This document shows, one piece after another, positions 62,404 through 64,000 of a DNA stretch of 64,000 nt. This DNA comes from Mobilisporobacter senegalensis (GTDB lineage: Bacteria; Bacillota; Clostridia; Lachnospirales; Lachnospiraceae): the NCBI RefSeq assembly GCF_003752155.1, contig NZ_RJVG01000007.1:124001-188000 (forward strand), in the 5' to 3' direction. A program made the position numbers and the translations under genes. Under the pieces are notes generated by a model. That model made no database searches and was not told the origin of the DNA. It saw nothing but the letters and a program-made list of their open reading frames with translations. Every line of letters starts with the position of its first letter. Position 1 is the stretch's first letter.

Positions 62404-64000
62404 TTAAATGGTATGCATATAATTTTCTGCTTCATACCAGGGCACTGTAAAGGACGTTCCCTTTGCACAAAATACAGACCAGGAAGTATTCACCGTATCT
62501 TTTTCTTTCTCATATCCAATCTGCTCAATGACTTCTTTCTCATTCTCACAAATATCATAGCCGTCAAACATAAAACTTATGCTTCCTTTCCCTTTGGTGA
62601 ATGAAATAAGTGTAACACTGTAGTCCACAAAGGTTTCTACCGGGCCTCTTCTAATCCCTGCCTGATTGCCCGGTAGGTAGCTTCCCTAAAATCTCCGCCC
62701 TCCGTATGTTTTATATGGGCACGTCCATCCTGAAGAACGATATTTATATCTGTAATGGAAGATCCTGTTAAAATACCTTTATGTTCTTTTTCAAATATAT
62801 GTGTTTCAATGAGGTGTTGATAGTTTAATGCCAGATTATCTACATGGCATTCACTTGCAAATGTCATTCCTATACCCCTGGGATTAGGTTCTAATCTTAA
62901 TTGAACTTCTGCATAATGTCTTAATGGTTCAAAATGCCCGTAACCAATCACAGCAGATTTAATTGTTTCTTTATATTGCACCTGTGGCTTTTCAAAAGAA
63001 ACCAGGATGCCGAACCTCTTATGAATAGTTTCTTCTAATACTTCCAGCTGGATTTTCCCCATGACCTGGACCAATATATCCTTATTCTCTTCCTGCAAGG
63101 ATACAGACAACATAGGATCTTCTGCCTCCAATAAGCGAATCTTTTCTAAACATTTCGTTATATCTGTACTGTCCAGTATTTTTATTCTGGACTGCAGGGC
63201 TGATGTCAAATAATATTTCTCATTCATATTACTCCATACATTTCCGGTTTCTAATATAGATCCACAAGTTGGAGTTTTTAAACCTGCAACTGCAAAAATA
63301 TCTCCTGCTGCAATGATATTTGATCTCTCAAATTTACTTCCATTATAAATTCGAATTTCATTTACTTTTTCCTTATAAGTTTCTCCATCTCTTTCAAATA
63401 TAAATTCATCTTTCACTTGTAATTTCCCCGAATAAGCTTTCACAAAAGTCAACCGGTTTCCACTATCATCATGACGAATTTTAAATATTCTTCCAGAAAA
63501 AGTATTTCTTATTTGTTCTTCATAATCAGTATGGGATAGACTAGAGAATAATTCCATAAAAAGATCAATGCCAATATTTTTTAACGCTGACCCGCATGTG
63601 ACAGGAAAACATTCCTGCTTTTTTACAAGTTCAATCAAGGTCTTTTGCAAAGCAGATTTTGTATAATTATTATCAAGATAACTTACCATAAAAGTTTCAT
63701 CCCGTTCTGCCACAAATTCAGCAATCGCTATTTGATCCAAATCCAAACTATACAGATGAAGGCAATCTTTTGTTAACTTATCTTGGATATCCCATAGAAT
63801 ATTCTCCAGAGAGAAACCTTCTACATCACATTTATTAATAAAGAAAAATGCTGGTATTTTATAAGCCTTCAATAATCGGAATAAAGTTGTCGTATGAGCT
63901 TGTACTCCTGAGCTTCCACTAATTAATAAAACAGCATAATCCAAGGAAGATATAACACGTTCCGTTTCTCCGGAGAAATCCACATGTCCAGGGGTATCAA
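62404..64000 (-). pseudogene. Broken TetM-like ribosomal protection protein / EF-G-like GTPase (cut by window edge)
   Basis: The main frame (stop at 62637) holds DTPGHVDF (G3) at the window edge, INKCD (G4), an EF-G-like middle and GGDFREATYRAIRQGLEEAR. In the tet(M)-type family this is followed by about 70-90 residues and then TRGRGS...GYEPC..EEVIESIGYD. Here a stop (TAG at 62637-62639) follows at once and the tail appears in another frame as FTKGKGSISFMFDGYD (62404-62628), ending WYEAENYMHTI. So an internal deletion with a frameshift has destroyed the gene. The N-terminal part lies outside the window. Confidence 0.82.

Overview
The window is AT-rich chromosomal DNA from an anaerobic, spore-former-type Firmicute, most likely a Lachnospiraceae/Clostridia relative. 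This rests on the gene set: one-piece pyruvate:ferredoxin oxidoreductase, a CO-dehydrogenase-family protein, non-phosphorylating GapN, a YesM-type sensor kinase, a GH94-type sugar phosphorylase, a flagellin with Gram-positive style ends, and strong AGGAGG ribosome sites with frequent TTG/GTG starts. There are no rRNA or tRNA genes, no CRISPR array and no intact transposase. It reads as ordinary chromosome with several small accessory islands.

Layout. 1-5.1 kb: response regulator (cut by the window edge), YesM-type kinase, cupin and sugar phosphorylase, all on the minus strand (carbohydrate sensing and use). 5.3-9.6 kb: chemoreceptor, an unrecognised membrane protein and a metallophosphoesterase. 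9.6-10.8 kb: a decayed island with two long palindromic elements that share end sequences and enclose a start-less grpB remnant and a NUDIX tail. 10.8-13.9 kb: a nitrosative/oxidative stress cluster (Crp/Fnr regulator, Ric di-iron repair protein, DUF1858, DUF438-hemerythrin-PAS) with an FNR-like box. 14-17 kb: gapN and a FetAB-type exporter. 17.2-22.5 kb: a mini cold-shock-like ORF, an HMA-fold protein without CxxC, a CYP152-type P450, acetyltransferase, DUF4153 and VOC proteins. 22.8-29.6 kb: DUF3787 plus PFOR, carbonic anhydrase, a lone flagellin and a DtxR/MntR regulator. 29.7-33.2 kb: cytochrome b5-like protein, polyferredoxin, Fe-S aldo/keto reductase, threonine aldolase. 33.5-36.4 kb: esterase, acyltransferase and zinc-ribbon membrane protein operon. 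36.6-46 kb: phosphoesterase lipoprotein, SIMPL protein, lipoprotein, a MerR-ABC exporter operon and a large two-copy nucleotidase. 46-50 kb: divergent CooS, amino-acid permease and a 33-residue basic protein unit. 50-54.6 kb: ECF sigma/putative anti-sigma pair, lipoprotein, HTH-MFS operon. 54.8-58 kb: amidase plus flavin L-amino-acid oxidase/monooxygenase. 58-62.3 kb: CBS protein, TipA-like MerR regulator, PadR operon, DedA, split chromate transporter. 62.4-64 kb: a broken TetM-like ribosomal protection gene.

The most interesting points are: (1) a CooS homologue that lacks a canonical nickel/iron C-cluster cysteine and has a rearranged D-cluster motif; (2) an amidase plus L-amino-acid flavoenzyme pair whose architecture matches the two-step oxidative-decarboxylation/amide-hydrolysis route known from IaaM/IaaH; (3) several families of long palindromic, MITE-like elements; (4) a compact NO-stress regulon with a readable FNR box; (5) promoters with the 19-bp spacer diagnostic of MerR control in front of both MerR genes. 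O2- or peroxide-using enzymes (P450 peroxygenase, flavin oxidase) sit among strictly anaerobic enzymes, suggesting an organism that meets oxygen.
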